Source: Pigmentiphaga sp. H8
Lineage (GTDB): Bacteria > Pseudomonadota > Gammaproteobacteria > Burkholderiales > Burkholderiaceae_B
DNA: 64,000 bases
Direction: 5' to 3'
Assembly: GCF_003854895.1 (NCBI RefSeq)
Contig: NZ_CP033966.1
Coordinates: 2,728,001-2,792,000 of the forward strand
The stretch's first letter is position 1, and the number at the start of each line of letters is the position of its first letter. Under the pieces are notes generated by a model. That model worked only from the letters and a program-made list of their open reading frames with translations, did no database searches and had not been told where the DNA came from. Shown here piece by piece: positions 42,059 to 51,351 of the stretch. A program made the translations under genes and the position numbers.

Positions 42059-44239
42059 ATGGAAACGAACAAGCTCACGCGCCGCGCCTTCATCGCCGGA
42101 TCCGGCGCCGCCGCGGTCGGTATCGTGCTGGGCGGCTGGAGCGCCGCGCGCGGCGGCCTGGCCGGCCTGCTGCCCGAGGCGCACGCCGCCGCCGCCCGTT
42201 TCAGCCCGGTGGCCTGGGTCGCGCTGTCGCCGGACAATACCGCCGTGGTCTATTCGCCCGCCTCGGAAATGGGGCAAGGCACGATGACGGCGATTCCGCT
42301 GATCCTGGCCGAGGAAATGGAGCTGGACTGGAGCACGGTCCGGGTCGAGCAGGCGCCCGCCGATCCCAGGCGGTTCGGCAATCCCGGCTTCGGCGGCGCG
42401 ATGGTGACCGGCTCCTCGCGCACGGTGAAGGGCTACTACGAGGCGCTGCGCCTGGCCGGCCTGCAGGCCCGGCTGGTGCTGGCGCAGGCCGCCGCCGAGC
42501 AATGGGGCGTGCCGGCCGCCGAGATCCGCGCCGAGCGCAGCACCCTGGTCCATGGGCCCAGCGGCCGCCGCATGACCTACGGCCAACTGGTCGAGGGCGC
42601 GCGCGCGCCGCAGTCCCTGCCCAAGGTGGACAAGAGCATGCTCAAGCCCATGTCCGCCTTCACCCTGATCGGCAAGGAACTGCCGCGCGTGGACGTGCCG
42701 GAGAAGTCCGGCGGCGGCGCCCGGTTCGGCATCGACGTGCGCCTGCCCGGCATGCTGTGGGCCGCGGTGCTGCACACGCCGGTGCAGGGCGAGCAGCCGC
42801 TGGAGGTCACGGACGCGGCGGCGCTGGCGGTGCCGGGCGTCCGGAAGGTGGTCCGCCTGCCCGGCGGAGTGGCGGTGGTGGCCGATTCGTTCGCCACGGC
42901 CCGCAAGGCGCGCGAGCTGCTGGAAGTGAAGTGGAGCGAACAGGCCAAGGCGCGTTCCTACGACAGCGAGGCCGCGCTGGCGGCGTTCACCGCTCGGGCC
43001 GAACGCCTGGACGAGGCGGGCGCGGTCTGGCACAAGCACGGCGACGCGGCCGGGAAGATCGCCGGAGCGGCGCGCGTCTTCCGCGCCACCTATACGACCG
43101 ACCACGTCGCCCACGTGACCATGGAACCCATGAACTGCACGGCGCGTGCCCAGGGCGAGGCCATCGAGATCTGGGTGCCCTCGCAATCGCCGTCGGGCGT
43201 GATCGGCACCGTGGCCGCGGGCGCGGGCTACAAGCCGGAAAACATCAAGGTCCACATCACCTTGCTGGGCGGGGGCTATGGCCGGCGCGCCGAGGCCGAC
43301 TACAGCCTGCATGCGGCGCTGCTGGCCAAGGCCATGCCCGGCGTGCCCATCCAGGTCATCTGGACCCGCGAGGACGATTTCCTGCGGGCCCGGCCGCGTC
43401 CGATGACGGCCCAGCACCTGGTGGCCGGCGTCGACGCGCAGGGACGCATCGTCGGCTGGCGCCATCGCCTGGTGTCCGAGAGCATCATGGCGCGCACGGC
43501 GGCGGCCGCCTACGAGAAGTCGGGCGGGCGGGATTCGCCCGTCATGGAAGGGGCCGACGGCGTCTATGGCATTGCCGACCAGTTGATCGAGCACGGCCGC
43601 GAACAGCGCGGCGTGGACGTCAGCTTCTGGCGCGCCGTGGGGGCGGGCTACACGAAGTTCTCCATGGAGTCCATGATCGACGAGATCGCCACGGCCTCGG
43701 GCAAGGATGCGCTGCAATACCGGCTGGACCTGACAGCCGACCAGCCGCGCGCGCAGGCGGTGCTGCGCGAGGCCGCCGCGATGGCCGGCTGGGGCCGGGG
43801 AAGGGAGGCGGGGCGCGCGCTGGGCCTGGCTTTCTCGGATGCCTGGAACACCTTCATCGCGATGGTGGCCGAGGTGTCGCTGCGCGAGGGCCGGCCGGTG
43901 GTGCATCGCATCTGGGCCGCGGTCGATTGCGGCCATGCCATCAGTCCGGCCAACATCCGGGCCCAGGTCGAGGGCGCCGCGCTGTTCGGACTGTCGGCGG
44001 CGCTGGGCGAACGCCTGGTCTACAAGGGCGGGCAGGTGCAGCAGCACAACCTGGACACCTACACGCTCCTGCGGGCCAACCAGGCGCCTGCGGTGCAGGT
44101 AAAGGTGATGCCGACCGACAATGCGCCGGGCGGCATGGGCGAGGTCGGCCTGCCCCCGGTGGCGCCGGCGGTGGCCAACGCGGTGGCCCGATTGAGCGGC
44201 AAGCGGCTGCGCAGCCTGCCGTTCCCGCAAATCACCTAG
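42059..44239 (+). CDS. iorB: Molybdenum-binding subunit of a periplasmic two-subunit hydroxylase (IorB-like)
   Basis: The 726-residue protein starts with a Tat signal, TRRAFIAGSGAAAVGIVLGG, so the complex is assembled in the cytoplasm and exported. It belongs to the xanthine-dehydrogenase-like molybdopterin family of the IorB type, with MGQGTMTAIP and LLGGGYGRRAEAD. There is no FAD subunit gene nearby; in isoquinoline 1-oxidoreductases electrons leave through a cytochrome or azurin instead. No XdhC-type maturation gene is nearby either. It follows iorA by 8 bp. Substrate is not defined. Confidence 0.84.
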   Translation: METNKLTRRAFIAGSGAAAVGIVLGGWSAARGGLAGLLPEAHAAAARFSPVAWVALSPDNTAVVYSPASEMGQGTMTAIPLILAEEMELDWSTVRVEQAPADPRRFGNPGFGGAMVTGSSRTVKGYYEALRLAGLQARLVLAQAAAEQWGVPAAEIRAERSTLVHGPSGRRMTYGQLVEGARAPQSLPKVDKSMLKPMSAFTLIGKELPRVDVPEKSGGGARFGIDVRLPGMLWAAVLHTPVQGEQPLEVTDAAALAVPGVRKVVRLPGGVAVVADSFATARKARELLEVKWSEQAKARSYDSEAALAAFTARAERLDEAGAVWHKHGDAAGKIAGAARVFRATYTTDHVAHVTMEPMNCTARAQGEAIEIWVPSQSPSGVIGTVAAGAGYKPENIKVHITLLGGGYGRRAEADYSLHAALLAKAMPGVPIQVIWTREDDFLRARPRPMTAQHLVAGVDAQGRIVGWRHRLVSESIMARTAAAAYEKSGGRDSPVMEGADGVYGIADQLIEHGREQRGVDVSFWRAVGAGYTKFSMESMIDEIATASGKDALQYRLDLTADQPRAQAVLREAAAMAGWGRGREAGRALGLAFSDAWNTFIAMVAEVSLREGRPVVHRIWAAVDCGHAISPANIRAQVEGAALFGLSAALGERLVYKGGQVQQHNLDTYTLLRANQAPAVQVKVMPTDNAPGGMGEVGLPPVAPAVANAVARLSGKRLRSLPFPQIT

Positions 44240-44288
44240 TCCGGCGGGGCGGATCCGGCCGGGCGGCATGGTGCCGCCCGGCCAGGAC

Positions 44289-45017
44289 TCAGCCTTCCAT
44301 CGCCTTCTTCTTCCACAGTTCCCAGGGGCGGAACATCACGCCGGCCATCATGGTGTCGGCCTTCAGGGCTTCCTCTTCGTCCAGGTAAGTGATCTCGCCG
44401 CCCAGGCCGATGGCCTTCTGCTGCAGGGCCGCGTTGCTCTCGGTGTACATCGCGCGGTAGACCGCGATGCGCACGTCGCTGCCGACGGTGACGAAGCCGT
44501 GGCCGCGCATCAGCGAGATATTCTGCTGCCCCAGGATCTTCGCCAGTTCCTTGCCGTGCTCGCGGTTGCGCACCAGCAGGTCGGTCGCGCCGAAACAGCA
44601 GCGGATGTCGAACACGGGCGCGCCGCCCGACAGGAAGCCGGCCATGTGGTAGATGGGCCGCAGCCGCACCGATGAGCTGGCGAACGGGATGACCGACGGC
44701 GAGTGGCTGTGGACGACCGCGTTCACGTCGGGCCGGGCGCGGTAGATCTCGCCATGGATGTAGCGTTCGAGATAGGGCGTGCGCGTTTCGCCGGCCACCG
44801 GCTCGGATTCGGCGTCGAATTCCATGATGTCGGCGGCGGTGACCAGTTCCGGCGCGAGCGAGCGCGACAGCAGGAAGTGGCCGGGCCGCTCGGGATGGCG
44901 AACGCTGACGTGGCCGAAGCCGTCCAGCACGTTGTACTTGGCCAGCACCCGGTTGGCGACGACGAGATCGTCGATCACTTGCTGCAGCGAGCCGGCGGTC
45001 GGGGTAGAGGTGGACAT
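44289..45017 (-). CDS. Class II aldolase/adducin family protein
   Basis: The 242-residue protein has the zinc site of the family: VVHSHSPSVIPFAS and a later LMRGHGFVTVG. Members are aldolases or decarboxylases acting on hydroxy acids or ketose phosphates. It lies downstream of a Bug receptor on the same strand, 48 bp apart, and divergent from the HTH-citrate-synthase gene. It may break down a hydroxyacid brought in by that Bug protein. Met 45017 begins MSTSTPTAGSLQQV. Confidence 0.85.
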   Translation of the reverse strand: MSTSTPTAGSLQQVIDDLVVANRVLAKYNVLDGFGHVSVRHPERPGHFLLSRSLAPELVTAADIMEFDAESEPVAGETRTPYLERYIHGEIYRARPDVNAVVHSHSPSVIPFASSSVRLRPIYHMAGFLSGGAPVFDIRCCFGATDLLVRNREHGKELAKILGQQNISLMRGHGFVTVGSDVRIAVYRAMYTESNAALQQKAIGLGGEITYLDEEEALKADTMMAGVMFRPWELWKKKAMEG

Positions 45018-45065
45018 GGCGATACCTGACGAGAGAAGTAAAAGGGAAGAGGGGCGGCGGCGCGG

Positions 45066-46058
45066 CTATTCGAGCTTGATGTTGGCCCGCTTGGCCAGTT
45101 GCCCGTACATGGACAGGTCCTTGTCGACCTGCCGGGCCATGCCATCGGCGCCCAGCGCGTCGACTTCGTAGTAGCGCGACTGGAAGTCCTGGCGCAGCTT
45201 GGGATCCTTGAGCGTGGCCGTCACCGCCTGCTCGATGCGGCCGCGTACCTCGGCCGGCGTGGCCGCGGGAGCGAACAGCCCGAACCAGACACTGATGTCC
45301 AGGTCCTTGAACTCCGGCGTTTCCGCGATGGCCGGCACGTCGGGCATGAAGGACAGGCGCTTGGCCGAGGCGACGCCCAGCATGCGCAGCTTGCCGGTCT
45401 TGGCATGGGGCGCCATGTTGGGAATGGTGCTGAACAGGATGGGTACCTGGTTGCCCAGCGCGTCGCTGACGGCCGGGGCGCAGCCGTTGTAGGGGACGTG
45501 CACCATGTCGACCTTGGCGCCCTGGTTGAAGGCTTCGCCGGCGAAGTGCTGGGGCGAGCCGTTGCCGCAGGACGAGTAGTTGGCCTTGCCCGGGTTCGCG
45601 CGCAGGTGGCTGACGAGTTCGGCCACGGTGCGGGCGGGATAGCCGCTGTTGACCCCGACGGCGACCGGCGAGGACACGAGCTGGGCGATGGGCCGCAGGT
45701 CCTTCCTGACGTCGTAGCCCTGGGTGAAGTTCAGCGCGGCATTGATCGTGATGGTGCTGTTGGTCAGCAGCAGCGTGTAGCCGTCGGCGGCGGCGCGCGC
45801 GACGTAATTGGCGCCGATGTTGCCCGAGGCCCCGGCGCGGTTGTCGACGATGACGCTTTGTCCGTTGAACTGGCCGGCGATGTGCGTGGCCAGCAGGCGG
45901 GCGACGGTATCGGCGCCGCCGCCGGCCTGGAACGGCACGACGATGGTGATGGGGCGGGACGGATAGGCGCCGGGCTGGGCGTGGGCCGGCGGGGCCAGGG
46001 CCGCGGCCAGGGCAAGGGCCAGGAAGGCCCGGCGGGGGCGGGGCATGCGCGGGGTCAT
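45066..46058 (-). CDS. Bug/TctC-family periplasmic solute receptor
   Basis: The 330-residue protein has a signal peptide ending near AHAQ. After it comes YPSRPITIVVPFQAGG, DNRAGASGNIG and DGYTLLLT, all Bug marks. It is the first gene of a two-gene operon with the class II aldolase. It is divergent from the HTH-citrate-synthase gene, and the spacer holds nested inverted repeats. Candidate ligands are hydroxylated di- or tricarboxylates. This is the fifth Bug gene in the window. Confidence 0.84.
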   Translation of the reverse strand: MTPRMPRPRRAFLALALAAALAPPAHAQPGAYPSRPITIVVPFQAGGGADTVARLLATHIAGQFNGQSVIVDNRAGASGNIGANYVARAAADGYTLLLTNSTITINAALNFTQGYDVRKDLRPIAQLVSSPVAVGVNSGYPARTVAELVSHLRANPGKANYSSCGNGSPQHFAGEAFNQGAKVDMVHVPYNGCAPAVSDALGNQVPILFSTIPNMAPHAKTGKLRMLGVASAKRLSFMPDVPAIAETPEFKDLDISVWFGLFAPAATPAEVRGRIEQAVTATLKDPKLRQDFQSRYYEVDALGADGMARQVDKDLSMYGQLAKRANIKLE

Positions 46059-46137
46059 GGTGAGGTCTCCTGTCTGCGCCGGCGCTGGCGTGCCGGCGGC
46101 AATGGTATGTGCAGCGGAGTGTATGGATCGATTTACG

Positions 46138-46180
46138 TCGAATCAATCTCGATTGCATAATCGATGTATTGCCGATTCGA
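46138..46180. promoter_or_regulatory. Nested inverted repeats in the divergent HTH-citrate-synthase/Bug control region
   Basis: TCGAATC (46138-46144) and GATTCGA (46174-46180) are perfect outer arms; inside lies CAATC/GATTG (46144-46155) and an ATCGAT. The segment is AT-richer than its surroundings. The HTH protein encoded next to it is the natural candidate to bind here. Confidence 0.55.
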
Positions 46181-46208
46181 CGGGTATCCGAGGCCCGCCA
46201 TCAACACC

Positions 46209-47525
46209 ATGGATCCATCAGAGAACGGCGCGGCCGGGCAGGCCTGGGAGGCCGGCGGCTTCGTCGATTCCAAGGAAGCGTGCCGCCTGCTGCAGGTCAA
46301 GGCCGCCACGCTGTACACCTACGTCAGCCGAGGCCTGCTGCATCCGGTCGCGCAGCCGGGCCGCAAGACGCGCCTGTACCTGCGCGACGAGGTCGAAGGG
46401 CTGCGCACGCGCAGCCAGGCGCGGATGGGCCATGGCCCGGTGGCGGCGACCGCGCTGCGATGGGGGCAGCCCGTGATCGATACGGGCATCACGGAAATTA
46501 CGCCGGCCGGGCCGCGCTACCGGGGGCGCCTGGCGGCCGAGCTGGTCGAGTACCCCGGGGCGTTCGAGAACGTGGCCGAACTGCTGTGGACCGGCGTGCT
46601 GCCCGAGGGCGCCAGCATCTGGCCGGCCCAGCCGCTGCCGGCACGCGCCCGCCGCGCGCTGGGCGCCTTCGGTCCGGAACCGGGCGAGACGCCGCGCATG
46701 GTCCGGGTGTTCCAGGCCGCGGCGCTGGCCCTGGGCGGCGGATCGGTGGACGAGGAGGTGCGGGGCGGCGGGGCCGTCCCGGCGGCGCGGCAGCTCGTGC
46801 TGGCGTTCGCCGGCTGCTGCGGCCTGCTGTCCGTCCCGCGCCGCTACCGGCCGCCGGCCGGCGCCAAGCCGCTGGCCCAGCACCTGGCCGAGGCGATGGG
46901 CAAGGAGGCCGCTCCCGATCTGCTGCGGGTGCTGAACGCCATGCTGATCCTGAGCGCGGACCACGAGCTGTCGCCGCCCACGTTCAGCGCGCGCATCGCC
47001 GCCTCGGTCGGCGCGGAACTCCATGCCTGCGTGGGGGCGGCGCTGGCGGCTTTGTCCGGCACGGGCCTGGCCGGCGGGTGTGACCGCATCGAGGACACCT
47101 TGGCCGCGGTCCGCTCGCGCAGCCAGCTCGACGCGTGGGTGGCGCGGGTGGTGCGCGACCGCGCTCGTTCGTCGGCCTTCGGCATCGAATCCTATCCGCA
47201 AGGGGACCCGAGGGCGGCGCTGCTGATACGCATGGCGCGCGAGCATCCGCGCCCGGGCCGCCGGGCGGGGACGCTGCTGCGCTTCCTGGACGAGGTCCAG
47301 GCCAGGGTGGGGGTGCCGCCCCGGATCGAGCTCGGCCTGGTCGCGGCCTGCGCGGCCTGGGACCTGCCGCCAGGCGCCGCCAGCGCGCTGTGGGCCATGG
47401 GCCGGACCTCGGGCTGGATCGCCCACGCGCTCGAACAGCGCCTGAACGGCTTCTTCCTGCGCCCGCGCGGGCAGTTCCACGCTGGGCCGCAAGGGGGCGC
47501 TGTGCTAAAATCCCAGGCAACGTAG
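46209..47525 (+). CDS. Citrate-synthase-like protein fused to an N-terminal helix-turn-helix domain
   Basis: The 438-residue protein has an excisionase/MerR-type HTH at about 18-70 (SKEACRLLQVKAATLYTYVSRG) and a citrate synthase fold after it. Of the catalytic triad, His252 is kept (SADHELSPPT), but the second His is Ile326 (AFGIESYPQGDPRA, where GFGHRVY is usual) and the Asp is Glu374 (PRIELG). Start ATG 46209 is used because the alternative at 46164 lies in the operator. It is divergent from the Bug-class II aldolase operon. It may be a DNA-binding sensor of citrate, acyl-CoA or a related acid rather than an active enzyme. Confidence 0.8.
   Translation: MDPSENGAAGQAWEAGGFVDSKEACRLLQVKAATLYTYVSRGLLHPVAQPGRKTRLYLRDEVEGLRTRSQARMGHGPVAATALRWGQPVIDTGITEITPAGPRYRGRLAAELVEYPGAFENVAELLWTGVLPEGASIWPAQPLPARARRALGAFGPEPGETPRMVRVFQAAALALGGGSVDEEVRGGGAVPAARQLVLAFAGCCGLLSVPRRYRPPAGAKPLAQHLAEAMGKEAAPDLLRVLNAMLILSADHELSPPTFSARIAASVGAELHACVGAALAALSGTGLAGGCDRIEDTLAAVRSRSQLDAWVARVVRDRARSSAFGIESYPQGDPRAALLIRMAREHPRPGRRAGTLLRFLDEVQARVGVPPRIELGLVAACAAWDLPPGAASALWAMGRTSGWIAHALEQRLNGFFLRPRGQFHAGPQGGAVLKSQAT
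47503..47511 (+). promoter_or_regulatory. Extended -10 promoter of thrS leader
   Basis: TGCTAAAAT is a TGn-extended -10 with TAAAAT at 47506-47511. It lies inside the 3' end of the preceding gene; transcription would begin near 47518, about 38 bp before the leader peptide. Confidence 0.5.
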
Positions 47526-47555
47526 ACCCTTACTGCAACACGAACGGACAACGGC

Positions 47556-47609
47556 ATGCGCGTCATTTCCATGCTCGATCGAACTACCTCGGGGAACATC
47601 GCCGGCTAG
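47556..47609 (+). CDS. thrS leader peptide (attenuation)
   Basis: An 17-codon open frame plus stop encodes MRVISMLDRTTSGNIAG. Two adjacent threonine codons, ACT and ACC, are at 47583-47588. The stop codon overlaps an octamer (47609-47616) that is identical to the terminator's 3' arm. A ribosome at the Thr codons would leave the octamer free; a ribosome at the stop would mask it. This is the arrangement of a translation-coupled transcription attenuator upstream of thrS. Confidence 0.72.
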   Translation: MRVISMLDRTTSGNIAG

Positions 47610-47616
47610 CCGCGTT
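47609..47616 (+). promoter_or_regulatory. Antiterminator arm of the thrS attenuator
   Basis: GCCGCGTT here is identical to the 3' arm of the terminator (47696-47703) and can pair with its 5' arm AACGCGGC (47683-47690). Pairing would prevent the terminator. Confidence 0.72.
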
Positions 47617-47645
47617 GGTTTCCTGGATCGCATCGTCCGTTCCCG

Positions 47646-47663
47646 CCGGGCCCCTGGGCCCGG
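47646..47663 (+). other. GC hairpin inside the thrS leader
   Basis: CCGGGCCC (47646-47653) and GGGCCCGG (47656-47663) can form a very stable hairpin between the two competing structures. It may act as a pause element or spacer. Confidence 0.5.
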
Positions 47664-47681
47664 GATCCTGCAGAAAGCAAG

Positions 47682-47707
47682 AAACGCGGCCCGGTGCCGC
47701 GTTTTTT
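47682..47707 (+). terminator. Attenuator terminator of thrS
   Basis: AAACGCGGC (47682-47690) and GCCGCGTTT (47696-47704) form a 9-bp stem with loop CCGGT; six T residues run from 47702 to 47707. It lies 51 bp before the thrS start and after the leader peptide stop. Confidence 0.8.
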
Positions 47708-47758
47708 CGTTTCAGGTTCGTCCAAGGGTTTTTCTTCATCTCTTTCGAGGTCGCTTCA

Positions 47759-49708
<1,950 letters not shown>

Positions 49709-49751
49709 TCGCGTGGTTGGCCGTTCCGGGGGCCGGGCACGGCTCGTGCTG

Positions 49752-49771
49752 GCGGCGGGGCAACCCGCCGC
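49752..49771 (+). other. GNRA-capped hairpin between thrS and infC
   Basis: GCGGCGGG (49752-49759) and CCCGCCGC (49764-49771) form an 8-bp stem with a GCAA tetraloop. There is no T-tract; the hairpin may stop exonucleases or mark processing between thrS and infC mRNA. Confidence 0.5.
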
Positions 49772-49807
49772 ACGCGGCCGTTTCAATCAAATTCAGGAGT
49801 TTTAGAC

Positions 49808-50359
49808 ATCGCTACCGACAAGCCGAATCGCATCAATGGTGAAATTACCGCACTTGAGGTGCGCCTGATTGGGGTCGACGGCGAACAGCTTGGCATCGTC
49901 AAGCTGGCCGAAGCAGTTAGGCTTTCCGAACAGAATGATGTTGATCTGGTAGAAATTGCCCCCAACGCGCAGCCTCCGGTCTGCCGCCTGATGGACTACG
50001 GCAAGTTCAAGTACCAAGAGCAGAAGCGACAGCACGAAGCCAAGCTCAAGCAGAAGATCATCCAGGTCAAGGAAGTCAAGTTCCGTCCCGGTACCGACGA
50101 AGGCGATTACCAGGTCAAGCTGCGTAATCTGCGCCGGTTCCTGGAAGAGGGCGACAAGGCCAAGGTCACGCTGCGCTTCCGCGGCCGCGAGATGGCCCAC
50201 CAGGAGCTGGGCATGCGCGTGCTGGAACGTGTGCGCGACGATCTGGTCGAGATCAGCGCTGTCGAGGCGATGCCCAAGCTGGAAGGCCGCCAGATGGTGA
50301 TGGTGCTGGCGCCCAAGAAAAAGGCCCTGCCGCCCGGCAAGGGTGCAGCGGGCGAATAA
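49808..50359 (+). CDS. infC: Translation initiation factor IF-3, AUC start
   Basis: IF-3 prevents 50S joining and discriminates start codons. The frame upstream of the in-frame GTG at 49859 still encodes the normal N terminus (ATDKPNRINGEITALEVRLIG, about 17 residues) and reaches an AUC codon at 49808 with AGGAG 9 bp upstream. No ATG, GTG or TTG is available there. AUU/AUC starts in infC let IF-3 repress its own synthesis. The full protein is 183 residues, with C-terminal motifs VKFRPGTDEGDY and LEGRQMVMVLAPKKK (in part). rpmI follows after 251 bp. Confidence 0.9.
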   Translation: MATDKPNRINGEITALEVRLIGVDGEQLGIVKLAEAVRLSEQNDVDLVEIAPNAQPPVCRLMDYGKFKYQEQKRQHEAKLKQKIIQVKEVKFRPGTDEGDYQVKLRNLRRFLEEGDKAKVTLRFRGREMAHQELGMRVLERVRDDLVEISAVEAMPKLEGRQMVMVLAPKKKALPPGKGAAGE

Positions 50360-50364
50360 CGCGG

Positions 50365-50370
50365 TATAAT
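50365..50370 (+). promoter_or_regulatory. -10-like TATAAT before rpmI
   Basis: TATAAT lies at 50365-50370, right after infC. No good -35 is visible, but the hexamer is perfect and could give rpmI-rplT extra transcripts. Confidence 0.35.
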
Positions 50371-50380
50371 CTTCGGTTTT

Positions 50381-50446
50381 CCGGGATGACCGTACCCTTT
50401 ATGGGGGCATCCCGGCGAATCCCGGTGCGAAATTCCTGGCACCGGG
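50381..50446 (+). other. Two hairpins in the infC-rpmI leader, candidate r-protein autoregulatory RNA
   Basis: CCGGGATG (50381-50388) with CATCCCGG (50408-50415), including an inner CCC/GGG, and CCCGGTGC (50421-50428) with GCACCGGG (50439-50446), form adjacent stems. The 251-bp leader before rpmI is the place where L20 autoregulation acts in related operons. Binding by L20 is not shown here. Confidence 0.45.
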
Positions 50447-50610
50447 CAATCCGGCTTCCTTGCGACGCCTTCAAATCCGCCAGGCGGGGTACGACCCGCG
50501 CCGGCGGTGCGCCGCAGGATCCGGAGCAGGTAAAACAAGTGAATGCGGGTCGTCAAGTCCGGCAGGATATCGCCGGCACCCGTGAGCATGTAAACGTACA
50601 GGAAGCAGTC

Positions 50611-50808
50611 ATGCCTAAGATGAAGACCAAGAAAAGCGCCGCCAAGCGCTTTAAGGTCCGCGGTAGCGGTTCCATCAAGCGGGGCCAGGCGTTCAAGCGC
50701 CACATCCTCACGAAGAAAACCACCAAGAACAAGCGTCAGTTGCGCGGCTCCACCGCGGTCCACGAGGCCGATGTGAAATCCGTGCGGGCAATGATGCCGT
50801 TTGCCTGA
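50611..50808 (+). CDS. rpmI: 50S ribosomal protein L35
   Basis: The 65-residue protein is very basic and starts MPKMKTKKSAAKRFKVRGSG; it has the L35 motif RHILTKKTTKNKRQLRG (in part). ATG 50611 follows GGAAGC. The frame is open upstream, but only this start fits L35. It is placed between infC and rplT as expected. Confidence 0.95.
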   Translation: MPKMKTKKSAAKRFKVRGSGSIKRGQAFKRHILTKKTTKNKRQLRGSTAVHEADVKSVRAMMPFA

Positions 50809-50837
50809 TCCCAACCCGCTGATATTGGAGTTTTCAA

Positions 50838-51197
50838 ATGCCTAGAGTCAAACGTGGGGTAACCGCCCGGGCCCGTCACAAGAAAGTCATCAGCGCCGCC
50901 AAGGGATACCGTGGCCGCCGCGGCAACGTCTTCCGCGTCGCCAAGCAAGCGGTCATGCGCGCCGGCCAGTACGCCTATCGCGACCGCCGCGCCAAGAAGC
51001 GCACCTTCCGCGCGCTGTGGATCACGCGTATCAACGCCGCCGTCCGCGAGCATGGCGTGTCGTACAGCGTGTTCATCGCCGGCCTGAAGAAGGCTGCGAT
51101 CGACCTGGACCGCAAGGTGCTGGCCGACCTGGCTGTGCGCGACAAGGCCGGCTTTGCCGCCATCGTGCAGCAAGTCAAGAACGCCCTGGCCGCCTGA
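50838..51197 (+). CDS. rplT: 50S ribosomal protein L20
   Basis: The 119-residue protein starts MPRVKRGVTARARHKKVIS and contains GYRGRRGNVFRVAKQAV and WITRINAAVREHG (parts), typical L20. L20 also represses rpmI-rplT translation in E. coli; here a leader upstream of rpmI has two hairpins. The start is 30 bp after rpmI. pheS follows after a terminator-like hairpin. Confidence 0.95.
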   Translation: MPRVKRGVTARARHKKVISAAKGYRGRRGNVFRVAKQAVMRAGQYAYRDRRAKKRTFRALWITRINAAVREHGVSYSVFIAGLKKAAIDLDRKVLADLAVRDKAGFAAIVQQVKNALAA

Positions 51198-51277
51198 GCT
51201 CGCTAGCGACGTCCGCGGGGCGTGGCCGGATCGCCGGCCATGTCCGGGCGCGCGTCGCGAGCCACGAGTGCAACACC

Positions 51278-51307
51278 CGAACGGGGCTTCTCTTGAAGCC
51301 CCGTTCG
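51278..51307 (+). terminator. Hairpin between rplT and pheS (attenuator/terminator candidate)
   Basis: CGAACGGGGCTTC (51278-51290) and GAAGCCCCGTTCG (51295-51307) form a perfect 13-bp stem with loop TCTT. The T run after it is poor (TGTTTG), so it may attenuate rather than stop transcription into pheST. Confidence 0.6.
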
Positions 51308-51351
51308 TGTTTGTGGCGACCCATTTTTTTCCTTACTGATACGAATCCGCC

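Noticed and set aside
51240..51296. A 19-codon frame before pheS as a phenylalanine leader peptide.
   Set aside because: It has a single Phe codon, inside the hairpin, and no competing second structure that I can see; only the hairpin is listed.
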